64,000 bases of DNA from Sivonenia sp049582005 (GTDB taxonomy: Bacteria > Cyanobacteriota > Cyanobacteriia > Gloeobacterales > PMM-0068): NCBI GenBank assembly GCA_049582005.1, contig JBAUTB010000089.1, positions 21,283 to 85,282 on the forward strand, read 5' to 3'. The translations under genes and the position numbers were made by a program. The notes beneath the pieces are model-generated. The model was not told where the DNA came from. It saw nothing but the letters and a program-made list of their open reading frames with translations, and did no database searches. The first letter of the stretch is position 1, and every line of letters starts with the position of its first letter. Of the stretch, positions 42,186 through 50,233 are shown piece after piece.

Positions 42186-42694
42186 CAGAATTTATGCACA
42201 AGGCCCAAATCATAATCCCTCAAGAAGGTTCGCACCCCTGCAGCGAAAGCTCCTACAGAAGTATCAGTAGGGGGTAGAGCGCGGATAGTAACATCCAAAG
42301 GTTCCCCTTGATAGGGCTTTTCTAGTTGACTAAAGTACGGGCCAATATCCTTTACTGTCTCTGGCACGGGGCCAAATCGCGCTTTAACAGAAACCAGAAC
42401 CCAGCGGTTCTGCAAGCGTTCTATGCGCAGGACGCGCTCAATCAGCACAGGCTTCATCTGGGTGCGGTCCCAAAACCGCTCAAAGGTGAGGAAACGTATT
42501 TCTGTCCCTGCTACTTGGGGGACACTGGTGCCCAAAAGCCGACTGGTTCCAGGAATAGAACCATAGGCCCGATTCACATAATCGGGGAGGGCTTTTTGTA
42601 AGGTTTTGGCTAAATCATCTAGAGGACTGGCTTGAACTTGCTGTGCCAAGAAGCCGAGCACTCCTATAGAGACGAAGAGCCTAGGAACGAGCAT
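42185..42694 (-). CDS. Exported protein of unknown function
   Basis: Protein of 169 residues from ATG 42694. MLVPRLFVSIGVLGFLAQQ is a signal peptide with cleavage near VQAS. The mature part has one domain with strands in AGTEIRFLTFERFWDRTQ, PVLIERVLRIERLQNRWVL and EPLDVTIRALPPTDT. I believe it belongs to a cyanobacterium-specific family without known function, but I cannot name it. The start overlaps the 3' end of pyrF by 14 bases and the stop touches the first base of cobB/cbiA, so all three are probably one operon: pyrF, this gene, cobB/cbiA. Confidence 0.7.
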   Translation of the reverse strand: MLVPRLFVSIGVLGFLAQQVQASPLDDLAKTLQKALPDYVNRAYGSIPGTSRLLGTSVPQVAGTEIRFLTFERFWDRTQMKPVLIERVLRIERLQNRWVLVSVKARFGPVPETVKDIGPYFSQLEKPYQGEPLDVTIRALPPTDTSVGAFAAGVRTFLRDYDLGLVHKF

Positions 42695-43442
42695 GGGCTT
42701 TACCTGCAATTTCTGCCAGAATTTCTAAAGCCATCTGTCTCGGCTGAGGGTGTTGGGTAATCGGCCTCCCGATTACGAGATAATCAGCCCCGCGTTCGAT
42801 GGCTTTCCCAGGGGTAAGGGTCCGTCGTTGATCATCCGCATGGCTGCCCATGGGTCGGATTCCAGGAGTGACAATCAAAAAATCAGGTCCACACGTATGA
42901 CGCACTAATTCAATTTCTTGGGGAGAACAAACAATTCCGGCGACTCCACTGCGCTGAGCAAGCTCGGCCATACGCTGAACGTAGTCAGAGACCTCTAGCT
43001 CAATATTGAGTTCCCTCGACAAAGCAGATTGATCGATGCTCGTCAGTAAACTCACCGCCAGCAATTTCGGGCCAGATTTTCCCGTTTTCTCTGCAAAGTT
43101 TTGGACGGCAGAAGTGGCGGCTTGCATCATCGCTTGTCCTCCGCTGCTGTGGATAGTCAAGAGGTCCACGCCCAGGTTGCAGACTGCCATACAAGCCTTG
43201 GCTACGGTATTGGGAATATCGTGCAACTTTAGGTCGAGGAAAACCTGGCCACCTTCCTTTTTAACCTGGGCAACCCCTACGGGGCCAGCATGGATAAAAA
43301 GCTCTAGACCAATCTTCCAGAAATTGACTTCGGGACTAAGCGCCTTGATCACCGTTTCTACGGCAGAGAGATCCGAGAAATCCAAAGGAACAATGAGCTT
43401 TGTCTGTTCTATTCTCAAAGCTGCCTGCCTGCTTGAGGGCAA
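42681..43442 (-). CDS. pyrF: Orotidine 5'-phosphate decarboxylase
   Basis: Last enzyme of UMP synthesis. The 245-253-residue length is normal. The signature KSDS-type site is in VFLDLKLHDIPNTVAKA, with the Asp-Lys-x-x-Asp catalytic set (D-L-K-L-H-D). LIVPLDF starts the barrel, and FLIVTPGIRP and GADYLVIGRPIT form the phosphate site. No in-frame ATG lies near the N-terminus; a TTG at 43442 or another at 43418 must serve as start. It is probably the first gene of the leftward operon with the exported protein and cobB/cbiA. Confidence 0.94.
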   Translation of the reverse strand: MPSSRQAALRIEQTKLIVPLDFSDLSAVETVIKALSPEVNFWKIGLELFIHAGPVGVAQVKKEGGQVFLDLKLHDIPNTVAKACMAVCNLGVDLLTIHSSGGQAMMQAATSAVQNFAEKTGKSGPKLLAVSLLTSIDQSALSRELNIELEVSDYVQRMAELAQRSGVAGIVCSPQEIELVRHTCGPDFLIVTPGIRPMGSHADDQRRTLTPGKAIERGADYLVIGRPITQHPQPRQMALEILAEIAGKAHARS

Positions 43443-43526
43443 TTTACACTATATTTCACGGCTAAATTCCTATTTCCTTTAGCATCCAGTATTACTTCAT
43501 GCATAAAGTGGTTTTTCCAAAGAGAA

Positions 43527-43556
43527 TTTCACCTTTTTTTTATAATTGAGTATACT
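43527..43556 (+). promoter_or_regulatory. Possible promoter upstream of the gene at 43653
   Basis: An AT-rich stretch holds TATACT (43551-43556) and, ten bases before, TATAAT (43541-43546). TTTCAC lies 18 bases before TATACT. Either -10 could serve the rightward gene; the -35 is weak. Confidence 0.35.
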
Positions 43557-43652
43557 TGTGTTAAGTCGGATGACAGAGTTGCTTCATTTGTAAGTAGACA
43601 GTTCTTAAGGTTTCATCTCTGCCAGTAGTTCAAACCAATTCAGGTAAAGCCT

Positions 43653-44153
43653 ATGGGCTTAGCACAACGTGGGCAGGAGTATGTCTTAGTTCCCCTTATT
43701 AGTACCTATGTTTCTCCCGAGGAACTCCAGGATAGTGATGTGGATTGGGGTTACGTAACTTATTTATTGGATGTTCATACACCTTCGGTCGAACGCGAGT
43801 TTACCATCGGTTTGGGTGGTCTCCAGGGATTACATCTTACGCTTCCTCAGGAAATCCCGGATGATGCTATTCGTTGGGATATGGTCCTTGCCACCGACCA
43901 GAGTGGAAAATCGATAGAAATTGAGACTGTACGTAGCCGGAACCAAGTGTTGACCCTGGAGTTTGCAGAACCACTCGCTCCAAGTTCGTCTCTGCGTCTC
44001 GAATGCCAATACATGCCTGCCCCTGCAACAGCTTCTGGCACTAATGTGGTCACTTTTCCGCTCGTAAACTGCCGCTGGGGACGTTTTGAAACTACGGCTA
44101 TTCTTTTCTTTGAGTCCAAGGACCGCATGGAAAAGCGTCACCGCAGTGCTTAA
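43653..44153 (+). CDS. Protein of unknown function, beta-rich
   Basis: Protein of 166 residues without signal peptide or membrane helix. It is predicted to be mainly beta: YVTYLLDVHTPSVEREFTI, LGGLQGLHLTLPQEIPDD, and TLEFAEPLAPSSSLRLECQ. This resembles DUF2808-type or other small cyanobacterial beta-sandwich proteins, but I cannot place it in a family. The C-terminus is basic (KDRMEKRHRSA). The ATG at 43653 follows GGTAAAGCCT, a weak site. An AT-rich region with two -10-like boxes lies about 100 bases upstream. Confidence 0.6.
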   Translation: MGLAQRGQEYVLVPLISTYVSPEELQDSDVDWGYVTYLLDVHTPSVEREFTIGLGGLQGLHLTLPQEIPDDAIRWDMVLATDQSGKSIEIETVRSRNQVLTLEFAEPLAPSSSLRLECQYMPAPATASGTNVVTFPLVNCRWGRFETTAILFFESKDRMEKRHRSA

Positions 44154-44187
44154 TCTGGCAACGTTTTTCTACTTTCCGAATCGCTAC

Positions 44188-44487
44188 TCAAAATAAGCCA
44201 AAATGCTTAGGCTTGGGATGGAACTTCGGGTACATCATCGCTTGGACAGGCTTATTGCCTGTTAGATGTTCCTGCACCAAAATGGGCACTTCACTGTAAT
44301 GCACCCGTGAATACCAAATCTGTTCGGGCATGACTAAAACCATAGGTCCAGAACCACATTGGCCCAAGCAACCGGTACCCGATACCGTCACGCCAGGCAG
44401 ATCATAGGTTTGCAGGGCGGTTAGCACTTGAGCGGAGCCGTCCTTTAAACACGTACGATTTTGACAAACTAATACAGTTTTTTCCAA
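44188..44487 (-). CDS. Thioredoxin-like [2Fe-2S] ferredoxin domain protein
   Basis: Protein of 99 residues of the COG3411-type (2Fe-2S) ferredoxin family. The four cluster cysteines are placed as expected: CQNRTC near the N-terminus and GTGCLGQCGSGPMVLV in the middle, followed by WYSRVHYSEVPILVQEHL. This is the thioredoxin-like fold also seen in NuoE. In cyanobacteria such small proteins occur singly; their partner is not known. The C-terminus is extended (MYPKFHPKPKHFGLF) with His and Lys. It faces the preceding gene tail to tail. Confidence 0.85.
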   Translation of the reverse strand: MEKTVLVCQNRTCLKDGSAQVLTALQTYDLPGVTVSGTGCLGQCGSGPMVLVMPEQIWYSRVHYSEVPILVQEHLTGNKPVQAMMYPKFHPKPKHFGLF

Positions 44488-44615
44488 GGCTCAGGTATCA
44501 ATTCTATCTTCCATTTTAAAAGGTGCTATTTGCAAGGTTTGTGATCCTCATCATTCCTTTACACGCACTCCCTATCAGGATTTAGTACTATAGATATAGA
44601 TTCTCGGATAAACCT

Positions 44616-44882
44616 ATGCGCACGTTTTTTCTTGCTTTTGTGCTTTTAGGATTGAGTATCGTCCCTGCTACGGCAGCTGAAAAGACCGTATCTCGGTCCT
44701 TTGTATGTTTACCAACTGAAAATGCCACAACAACCGCTGACCTGCCAACACGAACGGTTACAGCTTCTGCGGACAATCCAGAAGATGCCAAATATAAAGC
44801 CCATTTAGAGGCTACCGAGGTCTGCAAGAAAGAAGGACAATTGTACCGCTGGTCTGGGGATTGGCAGCTCAAAGGTTCTTAA
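44616..44882 (+). CDS. Small exported protein of unknown function
   Basis: Protein of 88 residues. MRTFFLAFVLLGLSIVPATA is a signal peptide with cleavage at ATAAE. The mature part of about 67 residues has two Cys (SFVCLPTEN and ATEVCKKEG), likely a disulfide, and repeated Thr/Ala residues (TTTADLPTRTVTASA). No family is recognised. The gene has its own AT-rich upstream region (44488-44615) and 160 bases without a gene after it. Confidence 0.55.
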   Translation: MRTFFLAFVLLGLSIVPATAAEKTVSRSFVCLPTENATTTADLPTRTVTASADNPEDAKYKAHLEATEVCKKEGQLYRWSGDWQLKGS

Positions 44883-45044
44883 CATTTAAATATTAATGTC
44901 CTAAGGATTAAGACAGGGAAAGTAAACATACTGCAACAATTCGCAGCAGGAATGTAGGATTTATCTATACTTCTTAGTAAGGGGATATCTTTTTCTCCTT
45001 GGCTGATTAGTTGTAGTATTCCCTAAATTCCTAAAGGTTTTATT

Positions 45045-45350
45045 ATGGCCGACTTCAAAAGGTATCGTTTCGCTTGTACGCTCACATTTGGAGATATCTA
45101 CGGTCAAATTATTGTTTGGCTAGGAGTGATTTTTGTAAGTTTAGCTGCGGCGCTGGCTGCTATGGGCGCCAATAATCCTATATTTGCTCTCATCACCGTA
45201 GGACTGATTTGGGTAGTATCTTTACCTTTCTTGCTCTTCGCTTTTGTAACAACGCTTTTCAATCACATTGAAATATCGACAGAAGATACGCAAGAAGAAG
45301 TGACAACTTCCACTGCCATGTTTACCCGAGCTCAACCTCAGGGTGAATAA
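45045..45350 (+). CDS. Small membrane protein with two transmembrane helices
   Basis: Protein of 101 residues. Helices at about 20-40 (IIVWLGVIFVSLAAALAAMG) and 45-70 (NPIFALITVGLIWVVSLPFL) are joined by a short loop, and the C-terminal tail is acidic and Thr-rich (EISTEDTQEEVTTST). It resembles uncharacterised cyanobacterial membrane proteins, but I have no family name. The ATG at 45045 is well placed; AAAGG occurs about eight bases before it. The next gene is 72 bases downstream on the same strand. Confidence 0.6.
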   Translation: MADFKRYRFACTLTFGDIYGQIIVWLGVIFVSLAAALAAMGANNPIFALITVGLIWVVSLPFLLFAFVTTLFNHIEISTEDTQEEVTTSTAMFTRAQPQGE

Positions 45351-45422
45351 GTCTTAGTCTTCTAAGGGGGCAAGTTTTAGGCGATGATACGCTGATATGG
45401 AAAGTTGAGGACATAGCGTTTC

Positions 45423-45899
45423 ATGGCAGAACTGGAACAGGCTCCTAAAGCCGTGGATGAGCCCGTCGCCTACGATTGGCTTTTGCAGATCTTAATTAGT
45501 GTCACCAACACTACGGGGATCCCTTGTCCGATCACCCTCAATGTGGGTGGGCTTTTAGTCTCTGGAGAATTGGTGAGCGGTCTGCAGTATTTTGAAGAGT
45601 TCGCTCAGAAAATGGGTTCTGCGGTGAAAGAATCGGAACGGGAAGAAATAGAAGCCATGTTCCGAGAAATGGGGCAAAGTTTTTATTCTAAAGAAAAATC
45701 TCCAGAGGCTCCACCCCCCCCCAATCCCCACTTTATCCATCTCCAAAATGTAAAAATCTTTAACCCGGAAGGATTGCCTTTCCCTTCGAATGACGGAGCT
45801 TTTTGGCGTGGTCGCTTAGAAGCTGTCGATGGTTTTATGTTGGGTTCTCTCACTCCCCAAATCGGTGGTATGGATGCTGATGAGATTGTAGAAGATTAA
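45423..45899 (+). CDS. GvpU-like gas vesicle accessory-type protein
   Basis: Protein of 158 residues. YDWLLQILISVTNTTGIPCP, ITLNVGGLLVSGELVSGLQY, FIHLQNVKIFNPEGLPFP and FWRGRLEAVDGFMLGSL match what I remember of the GvpU family, first described as part of a gas vesicle cluster in Bacillus megaterium. Proteins of this family are widespread in cyanobacteria that lack gas vesicles, so the name does not prove that role. A proline stretch (EAPPPPNP) splits the domain. No gvpA or other gvp gene is in the window. Confidence 0.65.
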   Translation: MAELEQAPKAVDEPVAYDWLLQILISVTNTTGIPCPITLNVGGLLVSGELVSGLQYFEEFAQKMGSAVKESEREEIEAMFREMGQSFYSKEKSPEAPPPPNPHFIHLQNVKIFNPEGLPFPSNDGAFWRGRLEAVDGFMLGSLTPQIGGMDADEIVED

Positions 45900-45900
45900 T

Positions 45901-45933
45901 ATAGCCATACTCAATTGCCTGTAAAGGCGCGCT
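45901..45933. repeat. Dispersed repeat, diverged copy 3
   Basis: Directly after the stop of the GvpU-like gene, ATAGCCATACTCAATTGC matches the first 18 bases of copy 1 at 16 positions; the rest is more diverged (one gap). It lies at the convergent junction with the PLD gene. Confidence 0.4.
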
Positions 45934-45949
45934 ATACCGCACCTCCTTT

Positions 45950-47101
45950 CTATCGCTCAGACCATAGGTGATCAAACTCTTGCCCAAAGCTTTGGCTCAG
46001 GGCTTTATTATTATGGACGATTAATAGATTTTCATCATTGCGGGTATTCGCTCCATTGGAAAAATTGAAAGAGCCAAAAGCGACGCTAGGGGTATCACTA
46101 TCTCGGTCAATGAGCAGTACTTTGTGATGCATCATATAGAGATTCGTATCTTCCCGTATTTCTCCTCCTAGGGCAGACAAACGGAGAAAGCTGGAGTAAG
46201 TAGAGTTTTGCTTTTGTTCGAAGATTCCTCGGACAGAGACACCTCGTGCAATATCTTTTTGTAAGGTTTTCTCCAAAGCTTTGGCCGTGAAGCTAAAGGC
46301 CAAAATATCTACGCTATGCTTTGCTTTTGCTAGGGCATCTTCTAAGGCTGCAAGTGGTCGATCTTCTGGACTAAAATAGGTTTCAAGGACCGTACCATCT
46401 TTTAGCTGAATCTTTGGATAGGGAGTCTGAGGTAGTTTCATCAGACCAAATTTGCCTGACCAAAGTTGTTCAAATTCAATTTGGTAGTTGTCAATAAGCT
46501 GAGCGATGGCTGAATCCTGGCGACTATCCCAAAAGACAAAGTTATTGTTATTGCGCTGCGTGCAGTTGCGGGTGAAGTTCATAGACCCCATGCCTAAAAC
46601 TTTTCCATCAATAATCAAAAATTTGTTATGCATTAACCCTCTATTTTCTGCCCCATCATCCTCTACTGGAATGCCTTGCTGTTCCAATTTTTGTAGAGGC
46701 ACTTCCTGGCGATTGCCATGTTCGGTGACTATGCGGATTTGCACCCCTCTACTCTTTGCCTGGCTGATCGCTTCGGTAATAGATTTATTATTTAATTCAT
46801 AGGCGGCTATATCTAATGTGCTTTTGGCTTGATTAATATATGCTGCAACAGCTTCTCCAATCGGATCTGTGCTCTCATTCTGACTGGTCTGATTTGGATT
46901 TGTGAACAGCAGAGTATATGGCTTAGCAGCAGATAACCCATGAACTGGAGAATTAGTGGTTTGAGCACATCCACTCAATATTCCAGCGAGAAAAATAGTT
47001 AACAGTACCCCTAAAATGAGACTGGGCTGGGAGTGATTTTGATATTTAAAAATAGATAGCCAGATTTTTCCCCTGCAATCTAAACACTGCTTATTTTTCA
47101 C
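45950..47101 (-). CDS. Phospholipase D-like lipoprotein
   Basis: Protein of 383 residues with two HKD motifs of the PLD superfamily: MHNKFLIIDGKVLGMGSMNF and, near the C-terminus, MHHKVLLIDRDSDT followed by AFGSFNFSNGANTRND. The N-terminus is a lipoprotein signal ending at the lipobox ILSGCAQTT (Cys near residue 45). It is therefore likely anchored on the outer face of a membrane. Possible activities are phosphodiester cleavage of lipids or nucleic acids; some bacterial PLD lipoproteins act as nucleases. It faces the GvpU-like gene tail to tail, and the matrixin gene lies upstream on the same strand. Confidence 0.88.
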   Translation of the reverse strand: MKNKQCLDCRGKIWLSIFKYQNHSQPSLILGVLLTIFLAGILSGCAQTTNSPVHGLSAAKPYTLLFTNPNQTSQNESTDPIGEAVAAYINQAKSTLDIAAYELNNKSITEAISQAKSRGVQIRIVTEHGNRQEVPLQKLEQQGIPVEDDGAENRGLMHNKFLIIDGKVLGMGSMNFTRNCTQRNNNNFVFWDSRQDSAIAQLIDNYQIEFEQLWSGKFGLMKLPQTPYPKIQLKDGTVLETYFSPEDRPLAALEDALAKAKHSVDILAFSFTAKALEKTLQKDIARGVSVRGIFEQKQNSTYSSFLRLSALGGEIREDTNLYMMHHKVLLIDRDSDTPSVAFGSFNFSNGANTRNDENLLIVHNNKALSQSFGQEFDHLWSER

Positions 47102-47173
47102 ACCTGCATCTCTGGGGAAATAATTCTAGTTCTAGATCCAACGTGCCCCCAGAAGGAATTAAATTATCACTTG

Positions 47174-48019
47174 CTAGCGTCGGGAGCTTTTTGCAGGAGA
47201 CGGAGGGTCTGGGATCGGAGATTCATTTTGGGCCTGCGGAATTTTTAGAGTGGCGGCATCGGCTCGCGAGAAGTCTTTGAATGCTTCTAGATAGTGCGCG
47301 GCTAACTTCTTTCTTGTGACATCTGTAAATGCAGTGGTGCTCGTAAATTTAAAGCCATTAATCACAACTTCAGAGCTTTCTACCGGATACATAATGTCTT
47401 TGCTATCGTCGTTATGACCAAGTCCTAGAGAATGACCGAGTTCATGAGTTGCCACTATTTCAATTTCACCTGCTCCCGCTGGCCCTACGGTGCGGTCTAC
47501 TTGAATTCCAATAAACGGAATGTAGCTAGTCGTGACCCGATTCACAATGAACGTAAGCTCAGATCTAGTGAACTTGCGAAATTTTCCATCAGGACTCTTA
47601 GGCATTGAAGTGAACGACCGTTCAAATCCAACTTGTTTACCTTCTCTATCCAATACCCAGCCAATTGTGACATTGGCTATATTTGGGTCTTCTGTCTCTT
47701 GAAAAATTGGCTTACCATTGATCCCTGTTGCATTCCAGGCTTGCATGCCTTTACGAATAGCGGCTTTATATTCCTCTTGCTTTTGGGCTACTTTTTCGGG
47801 CAAGGGTTGGATAAATACTTTTAGGGGAAAAGCATCCTCTGGCCAAGCTTTTGGCTGTTTATAATCAGTCCAAACAGCTTCTCTAGGGGTTGCTTGATAC
47901 CCCTTGGGAGCTGCGCGTATCAGAGGTGGATTGAGTAGAGTGGTTAGGCTGGCGGATATAAGACCGAGCATTAAAGCCTTTTTCCAGTTCACGTTAAACC
48001 AGTGAATCATAAACAGCAT
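47174..48019 (-). CDS. Exported matrixin-like zinc metalloprotease
   Basis: Protein of 281 residues. A signal-anchor or signal peptide (WKKALMLGLISASLTTLL) ends near LIRAAP. The zinc site HELGHSLGLGHND fits the metzincin HExxHxxGxxH consensus, and the Met-turn follows in DIMYPVESS. The N-terminal part (YKAAIRKGMQAWNATGI) is typical of matrixin catalytic domains. It ends in a Pro/Ser-rich tail. Bacterial matrixins cleave extracellular proteins or peptidoglycan-associated substrates. The PLD lipoprotein gene is 72 bases downstream on the same strand. Confidence 0.9.
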   Translation of the reverse strand: MLFMIHWFNVNWKKALMLGLISASLTTLLNPPLIRAAPKGYQATPREAVWTDYKQPKAWPEDAFPLKVFIQPLPEKVAQKQEEYKAAIRKGMQAWNATGINGKPIFQETEDPNIANVTIGWVLDREGKQVGFERSFTSMPKSPDGKFRKFTRSELTFIVNRVTTSYIPFIGIQVDRTVGPAGAGEIEIVATHELGHSLGLGHNDDSKDIMYPVESSEVVINGFKFTSTTAFTDVTRKKLAAHYLEAFKDFSRADAATLKIPQAQNESPIPDPPSPAKSSRR

Positions 48020-48129
48020 CTTGTATCCTTTCCCCGCTTCTTAGTCTAATATGGCTGTATAGAGTGTCTCGTTAAGAACCAGTCATAGAAAAGATTTACG
48101 GTGATATTAGGGGGATCAAGAACGACCAG

Positions 48130-49791
48130 GTGCGCCGCCTAGGCCATCTGTATCGCCGCTCCCTTCCCGCAGATGTATTTACCACACCAGAATTTGCCCA
48201 GCGTCTTGCTGCTTTGAGCGCAGAAATAGACGCTTCCCTGTGTGTCTATGTTAATCGTCGGGGACAGATCGTCCGAGTGGCTGTGGGAACTCCCCACCAG
48301 ACACAGTTTGCGCCCCATGAATTGCCTCGGCAAGGGGCTGAACGACTCTCCGGCCTTCGCTGTATCTCGACCCAACTGCATACGGGTGCGCTTCCCAAGT
48401 CAGCCTTGACAGCCCTTGCCATGCAACGTTTAGATGCGTTGGTCACCCTTAGTGTTTCCTCAGAAGGGAGAAAGCGAAAAAGCGCTGCTCCTACAGGCTT
48501 TGTCCAAGAGATCCATCTGGCGCATTTGGTGGCAGACCCTATGCGCTGGTCTGTTCTTCGTTTGGAATCTCTGCATGAGCTAGCAAGCCAAGATCTAGAG
48601 ACCTTTATCCGAGACTTAGAGACTGCTTTTGCGGCTCAAGATGCTCTGAGGGCGGTAGATACAGACTTGGAACGGGCGTTGCTTGTCGGCGTATTCCCCC
48701 CTGATACCCAAGAACAAGCACTGCTGGATGAAATGGCAGAATTGGAAGAACTGGTCCGAAGCGCCGGGGGGCAAGTCCTCGATAGTTTTTGGCAAAAGAG
48801 AGAACGGCCTCATCCCGCTACGTTTATTGGAGAAGGTAAGGTGACGGAAGTTGCTTTAGCGGCCCAAGAGCAAGGCGCCAATCTGGTTATTTTTGGTAAG
48901 GACCTTACTCCTTCTCAAGCCCGCAACTTGGAACAATCGATTGGGGTGCGGGTGGTAGACCGTACACAGTTGATTTTGGATATCTTTGCCCGCAGAGCTC
49001 GTTCTCATGAAGGAAAGCTTCAGGTGGAGTTAGCCCAGATGGAATATCTACTGCCCCGCCTATCTGGAAGTGGACTTGGACTCTCGCGTTTGGGAGGTGG
49101 TATTGGAACCCGTGGGCCTGGAGAAACCAAGTTAGAGACCGACCGACGTGCCATTCGGGGGCGTATTGCCAAACTGGAACAACAGGTTACTCGACTGCAA
49201 GCGCATCGAAGTCGCCTGAGGAATTATCGTCAAGGGAAAGACCTTCCCGTATTTGCCTTAGTTGGCTATACCAATGCCGGAAAATCTACCCTCCTCAATC
49301 GCCTAACTGAATCAGAAGTATATGTGGCCGATCAACTATTTGCCACCCTAGATCCCACCACGCGCCGTCTGGATCTTCAGGGGGGAACAACCGTACTACT
49401 CACAGACACCGTGGGGTTCGTCCACGACTTACCTAAACCTCTCGTCAATGCTTTCCGCGCCACCCTAGAAGAAGTTACGGAAGCAGATTTTCTGCTGCAC
49501 GTCGTAGACCTTTCCAATCCTTCTTGGCCACAGCATATTGAAGCAGTAGAGCTCATTCTCTCTCAGATGCCTGTGGTGTGTGGTCCTACCCAATTGATCT
49601 TCAACAAAGTGGATTTAGTAACTCCCCAAGAACTGAGTGTTGCCCTGGCAACCTATCCTCATGCTGTCTTTGTTTCCGCAGCTACAGGAGCAGGCATCTC
49701 AAAATTACAACAAGCTCTACGAGGCTGGGCTCAGACGGAAACAGAATATGCCCGTGTTCCAGATACGCTCTTGGAAGCGGCCTATCAGTAA
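48130..49791 (+). CDS. hflX: GTPase HflX (ribosome-associated)
   Basis: Ribosome-splitting GTPase. The HflX domain has VLDSFWQKRERPHPATFIGEG, followed by RDRTQ-like VVDRTQLILDIFARRARS and the glycine-rich SGSGLGLSRLGGGIGTRGPG. The G domain has G1 LVGYTNAGKST, G3 DTVGFVHDLP and G4 NKVD. The 553-residue protein has an extended N-terminal domain typical of cyanobacteria. The only canonical start is GTG 48130, but the frame is open back to 48076 and the upstream codons look like coding sequence for this family (IYGDIRGIKNDQ). No ATG, GTG or TTG exists there, so either the start is non-standard or the N-terminus was shortened. Confidence 0.93.
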   Translation: MRRLGHLYRRSLPADVFTTPEFAQRLAALSAEIDASLCVYVNRRGQIVRVAVGTPHQTQFAPHELPRQGAERLSGLRCISTQLHTGALPKSALTALAMQRLDALVTLSVSSEGRKRKSAAPTGFVQEIHLAHLVADPMRWSVLRLESLHELASQDLETFIRDLETAFAAQDALRAVDTDLERALLVGVFPPDTQEQALLDEMAELEELVRSAGGQVLDSFWQKRERPHPATFIGEGKVTEVALAAQEQGANLVIFGKDLTPSQARNLEQSIGVRVVDRTQLILDIFARRARSHEGKLQVELAQMEYLLPRLSGSGLGLSRLGGGIGTRGPGETKLETDRRAIRGRIAKLEQQVTRLQAHRSRLRNYRQGKDLPVFALVGYTNAGKSTLLNRLTESEVYVADQLFATLDPTTRRLDLQGGTTVLLTDTVGFVHDLPKPLVNAFRATLEEVTEADFLLHVVDLSNPSWPQHIEAVELILSQMPVVCGPTQLIFNKVDLVTPQELSVALATYPHAVFVSAATGAGISKLQQALRGWAQTETEYARVPDTLLEAAYQ

Positions 49792-49818
49792 GATGGTTAA
49801 AGACCCAGATTAAGCCTC

Positions 49819-50124
49819 ATGACAAGCCTCACCCCTGAAGAACAAAAAATGCAACGTGCGCGGTTGCGTGCAGAAATGAAAGCTCCTACTCGGATTTTGC
49901 GCTTGGGAATCTATGGAACTTTTGCAGCCGCAGGTTTGATTGGAACCTTAAGTTTTCTATCACGCAGTTTGGCGACTATCGGGGAAGCCGCTTTTTTCAC
50001 CAACTTTCTATGGACTTTGGCTCATGCAGGATTGATTGCAGCGATGGTGAGCTTATACCGCTTGGAAAAGGGGAAAGATCAAGCTCTGTATGAGAAATTT
50101 CTTGCGGAAGAACAACGGCGTTAG
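49819..50124 (+). CDS. DUF3493 family membrane protein
   Basis: Protein of 101 residues. RARLRAEMKAPTRILRLGIY, FAAAGLIGTLSFLSRSLA, and AMVSLYRLEKGKDQ match DUF3493, a cyanobacterial and plant family with two membrane helices; plant relatives (LPA3-like) affect photosystem II assembly, which is only suggestive here. It starts with ATG 49819, 27 bases after the hflX stop, and may be co-transcribed with it. The 109 bases after it hold no gene. Confidence 0.8.
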   Translation: MTSLTPEEQKMQRARLRAEMKAPTRILRLGIYGTFAAAGLIGTLSFLSRSLATIGEAAFFTNFLWTLAHAGLIAAMVSLYRLEKGKDQALYEKFLAEEQRR

Positions 50125-50233
50125 GACGCACAATATATTTGTAGCGATCGATCTTCGCCGCCTGAGACACAACTGAATGCTGTGATTTCGATTCATCTAA
50201 AACTGGAATTACTAAATTAATGTGCTCCCTGTC

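Noticed and set aside
48130..48460. Minus-strand frames within hflX
   Set aside because: These are shadows of the hflX frame without ribosome sites or motifs.
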